Assembly (NCBI GenBank): GCA_030762175.1
Contig: CM060840.1
Span: 35,997,501 to 36,061,500, forward strand
Direction of reading: 5' to 3'
Source: Metallyticus violacea
Lineage: Eukaryota > Arthropoda > Insecta > Mantodea > Metallyticidae
DNA: 64,000 nucleotides
The notes below the pieces were generated by a model that worked only from the letters and a program-made list of their open reading frames with translations, was not told the origin of the DNA and did not search any database. A program made the translations under genes and the position numbers. Positions within the stretch are counted from its first letter, which is position 1, and each line of letters opens with the position of its first letter. This document shows, piece by piece, positions 61,545 through 64,000 of this stretch.

Positions 61545-61865
61545 CAGTACTGGAAATATTTATTGCTTCACCCACAAATTATTTATGTTTTTCCCTTTTT
61601 AACCATCTGGCAATATCAGTATTTTGAAAATTTACTGTAATTGTGTTTCTGGGTATAATCCGAATATTTTAAGTGTAAACACGTAAAAAGTTATGCTAAT
61701 CATCTTCATATCCGTTAAAGTAAATGTAAGCAGTACTATGAACAAGATTAAAATGTTATAACTAAATAGAAACAATGTAATTAAAAGTGTATAAACCTGT
61801 TCGGTTCTTGTTTATAATAAGATAGTCTTTTACACACACACAAACAAGTCCCTCTCATCGTAAAA

Positions 61866-62970
61866 ATGCGAAATAAACACTTTGTGTTGTATTCCCGAGC
61901 TATTATTGCGGCATCACATCGTCTGGGCACCGAAAGCATTAAATTTTTGACTTGGTCAGACGAAATTGCACTAAACCACAACCTAAGGAAGTCTTCCTTC
62001 CTTCCTCCCTCCCTCCCTCCTTCCTTCCTTCCTTCCTTCCCTCCTTCCTTTTTTCTTTTTCTTATTCTTTCTTTTCTTTCTTTCTTTCTTTCTTTTTTTT
62101 TCTTTTTTCTTTTTTTTTTTTTTTTTTTTTTTTTGGCTAAGCATTGCCAATCTCTTCCAATAGATCTCAATGGGGTTGAGATCTGGGCTGTTTCCTGGCG
62201 ATGTGAGAGTAAAAATCCCTTGTTTTTCAAGAAAATGTCTATCCTGTTGCATAAAACTGTAACTTTTTATTAGAATTGTGAATGTAACATGAATTTTGTA
62301 CAATAATAATTCATTTTGGAAAAATTAGTAGTGTTTAACCCAGGTATTCTCTTTTCTTCCCATGACATGCTTCATGCTTCATCCTGGAAGCAATTTTCTG
62401 ACGATATAAACTGCTCCACAATTGTAGGTAGTCTTTCCCTTAAAGTCGCTATGTATGCATGTGCATTTACTACTTGGTCAAATTTTCTGAAAATACTACA
62501 CCAGACCGCCACACTTTCTGGGAACTTTATTGTTGAATCCAAACATTCTGGTATATTTTTTTTCTCTCTGCTACGACGACGGATAAATATTTTTCCATCG
62601 TTTCTTCGACATTAAATTTTGATTTATGTGAGAAAACGACTTTAGTCCAACGGGAATGTTCCTTAGCCCATTCTAGTCAAGGTTTCTTTATTTTAACTAT
62701 CTAAAGGAGCTTCTTCCGTGGACGTTTAGTAGGATGACCCATTTCTGAAAGTCTGCAAACCACCATACTAAAAAGTTTCTTCGCACTCTCTTTTAAACTC
62801 TACTGAAGACATACGACGATTTTCACACCGATTCGCTTCAAAACGCGGTCATTAGCAAAAATACATGTCCTTTTTCTTTAATTCTTTCTTTAATTCTTTC
62901 CAAAATCCCTGTTTTCTTGTATTTAGCGAATACTCTTGACACATTGGACTGGTTAAAAGCTATCTGTTGC
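61866..62970 (-). pseudogene. Tc1 transposase pseudogene with microsatellite insertion
   Basis: All main blocks of a Tc1-type DDE transposase can be read on the minus strand, separated by stops and frame changes. The first Asp block has become FSHKSKF (Asp to His), and the second-Asp block is reduced to FMQQD. The third, NSPDLNPIEIYWKRL, is well preserved. Directly after WKRL the gene runs into poly(A) and purine repeats (61985-62134 on this strand), and then resumes with SDQVKNLMLSVPRRC. The 149-codon frame from 62230 to 61781 is mostly the translated repeat (poly-Lys, Gly/Arg) plus this C-terminus. Confidence 0.85.
61985..62134. repeat. pyrimidine microsatellite inside the transposase gene
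   Basis: CCTT/CCCTCC units grade into TTTC units and then a T22 run (62113-62134). All pyrimidines are on one strand, capable of triplex formation. The poly(T) edge abuts the transposase block exactly, as if an A-rich patch had been expanded. Confidence 0.93.
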
Positions 62971-63186
62971 AACATGTCGAGTAGAAAGGCTCTCCTGCAT
63001 TAAAACCAACAATAGGCAATAATATCAAAACAATAGAACATTATTAGAAGTTCTGTGGAATAAAACAATGCATAATCATTTATAGATAAAACAAAATTTA
63101 ATAGTGAACCCATTGTTAGCATTAAGTAAGGTAAGTGTAAAAATACACAAAATCTATAGGTGATGCAATACATTTTTCCAGTAGTG

Positions 63187-64000
63187 GGTGTATTTATATA
63201 TAAATAGGAGAAATAGGAGAGGTGGCGTACTTCGATCACGAAAGCCTCATGATAGGCGACAGGGGATGTGCCGGTATGTTAATCACGTATCCCCCTGCAA
63301 TACTGCTCTCTGTCAATGAGAAGTTGTAAGAAGGAGGTAGAAGAAGTAGAGGTCGCTACGGCACGCGTTTTAAGACATTACCGATCCCTGCTTATTCAAA
63401 ATAATTTCTTAATTATTATAGCTCATTTAGCAGAAACCGCACTCGTGTTCTTGCTATGCAACCTTATAACTTTTTGCTTCATCATTAAATCCAACTTCTT
63501 ACTCTTGAGTTCAAATCCAGTAAAAGCAGTTTAAAAGTCCCTGCAATTTAGATTAGTTTGCCGGTGGACCTACTCCCTCCAATCGCCGAGATTCTCCACT
63601 CGTCACGCGCGGCAACTTTCTCTCTTAAAGTCAGATGCGAATGGAATTTCGACAGAGTGGCATTTCATTAAATATGGCAGTAGTGTTGTGCAATGAGATT
63701 TACTGCGACATCATATATTGAGCTTCAAGCCATACATCAGGTACAGAAATCGCGTGGCAGAAACGAGACAGGCATTTTGGTGTAAATTTCCTGTCAGCTT
63801 ATTCTAGCAAGAAGAACTGCTCATAATGCATTACGAAATTGGCGGTATATTTAGTCCCAGAATTATTCGTCTTTAGCACCCTCGTTCCCCAAATCTTACG
63901 ATTTATGATTTGCTTCTTAAGAGGACATTAAAAAAAAATATATTCAACTAACCTCACACTATAAGAACTTAAACATTGGAAACGAATTTAGGTTTATTAT
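63187..64000. other. non-coding stretch
   Basis: Two GC-richer patches (63225-63380 and 63555-63660, the latter with CACGCGCGGCAACTTTCTC) contain no recognised gene. The plus-strand frame at 63316-63534 begins with a Glu/Val-rich stretch and becomes hydrophobic; I do not support it. Confidence 0.35.

Larger units (their letters stand above)
61545..63186 (-). mobile_element. near full-length Tc1-family transposon
   Basis: Terminal inverted repeats: CAGTACTGGAAATATTTATT and onward (61545-61572), matched in reverse by GGTGATGCAATACATTTTTC and onward to CAGTAGTG (63159-63186), 24 of 28 positions identical. A TA precedes the left end (61543-61544); the right TA is mutated. The length of 1642 bases suits a Tc1 element. 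The transposase runs on the minus strand in broken frames: LQQIAFNQSNVSRVFAKYKK near 62890-62970, WAKEHSRW with VVFSHKSKF near 62600-62670 (first Asp region), FMQQD near 62250, GNSPDLNPIE at 62166-62195 (third catalytic residue E), and SVPRRCDAAIIAREYNTKC near 61890. A microsatellite interrupts it between the last two blocks. Confidence 0.9.

Noticed and set aside
61781..62273. Overlapping frames of 106-149 codons with Lys-, Arg-, Pro- or Phe-rich stretches
   Set aside because: Translated pyrimidine repeat joined to pieces of Tc1 transposase; not genes.
63495..63530. GAGTTCAAATCC resembling a B box
   Set aside because: No A box at the right distance and no repeat similarity.
1..64000. CRISPR arrays, bacterial operons, rRNA genes
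   Set aside because: No spaced direct repeats, ribosome-binding-site-led gene runs or rRNA motifs; the window is eukaryotic.

Overview
The window reads as non-coding eukaryotic DNA from an AT-rich arthropod genome, most likely a spider or other chelicerate. That placement is inference. It rests on the mix of decayed mariner and Tc1 elements, tRNA-derived SINEs, an uncharacterised arthropod repeat-encoded protein, TAA-type microsatellites and strong AT bias. I see no bacterial-style operons, no intact host gene, no rRNA gene, no convincing functional tRNA gene and no CRISPR array. Most open frames are short chance frames or shadows of repeats.

Layout. 1-9.7 kb: a decayed mariner transposase (minus strand, about 1110-2110), a (TAA)23 tract, a 565-bp element with about 150-bp terminal inverted repeats and a TA duplication (3803-4367), and an element of about 1.9 kb whose inverted repeats bracket a decayed, unusual protein gene (about 5906-7790). 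9.7-17 kb: a (GT)n(AC)n palindrome, two SINEs, a Tc1-family element (about 12283-13468) and a GC-rich island with a TATA box (15150-15640). 18-33 kb: SINEs of a second family, two with clear target-site duplications, and a possible host exon (26625-26750). 33-43 kb: a second mariner fossil, a GC-rich island with a splice-like reading frame (37428-37746), more SINEs and a second copy of the long-TIR element. 46-54 kb: a LINE reverse-transcriptase fossil (46010-47060) that shows up only by following frameshifts, SINEs with target duplications, a Tc1 C-terminal scrap and two unassigned coding-looking frames. 54-64 kb: scattered GC-rich islands, a pogo-like palindrome and a near full-length Tc1 element (61545-63186) whose transposase gene has been invaded by a pyrimidine microsatellite.

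The elements do not form a pathway. They are layered transposon fossils, probably in a gene desert or a very large intron. The host-related candidates (26625-26750, 37428-37746, the TATA-bearing island, and minus-strand frames at 27416-27628, 47810-48034 and 50822-51010) are the places where real function could sit. All rest on composition, open frame and splice-like signals alone.
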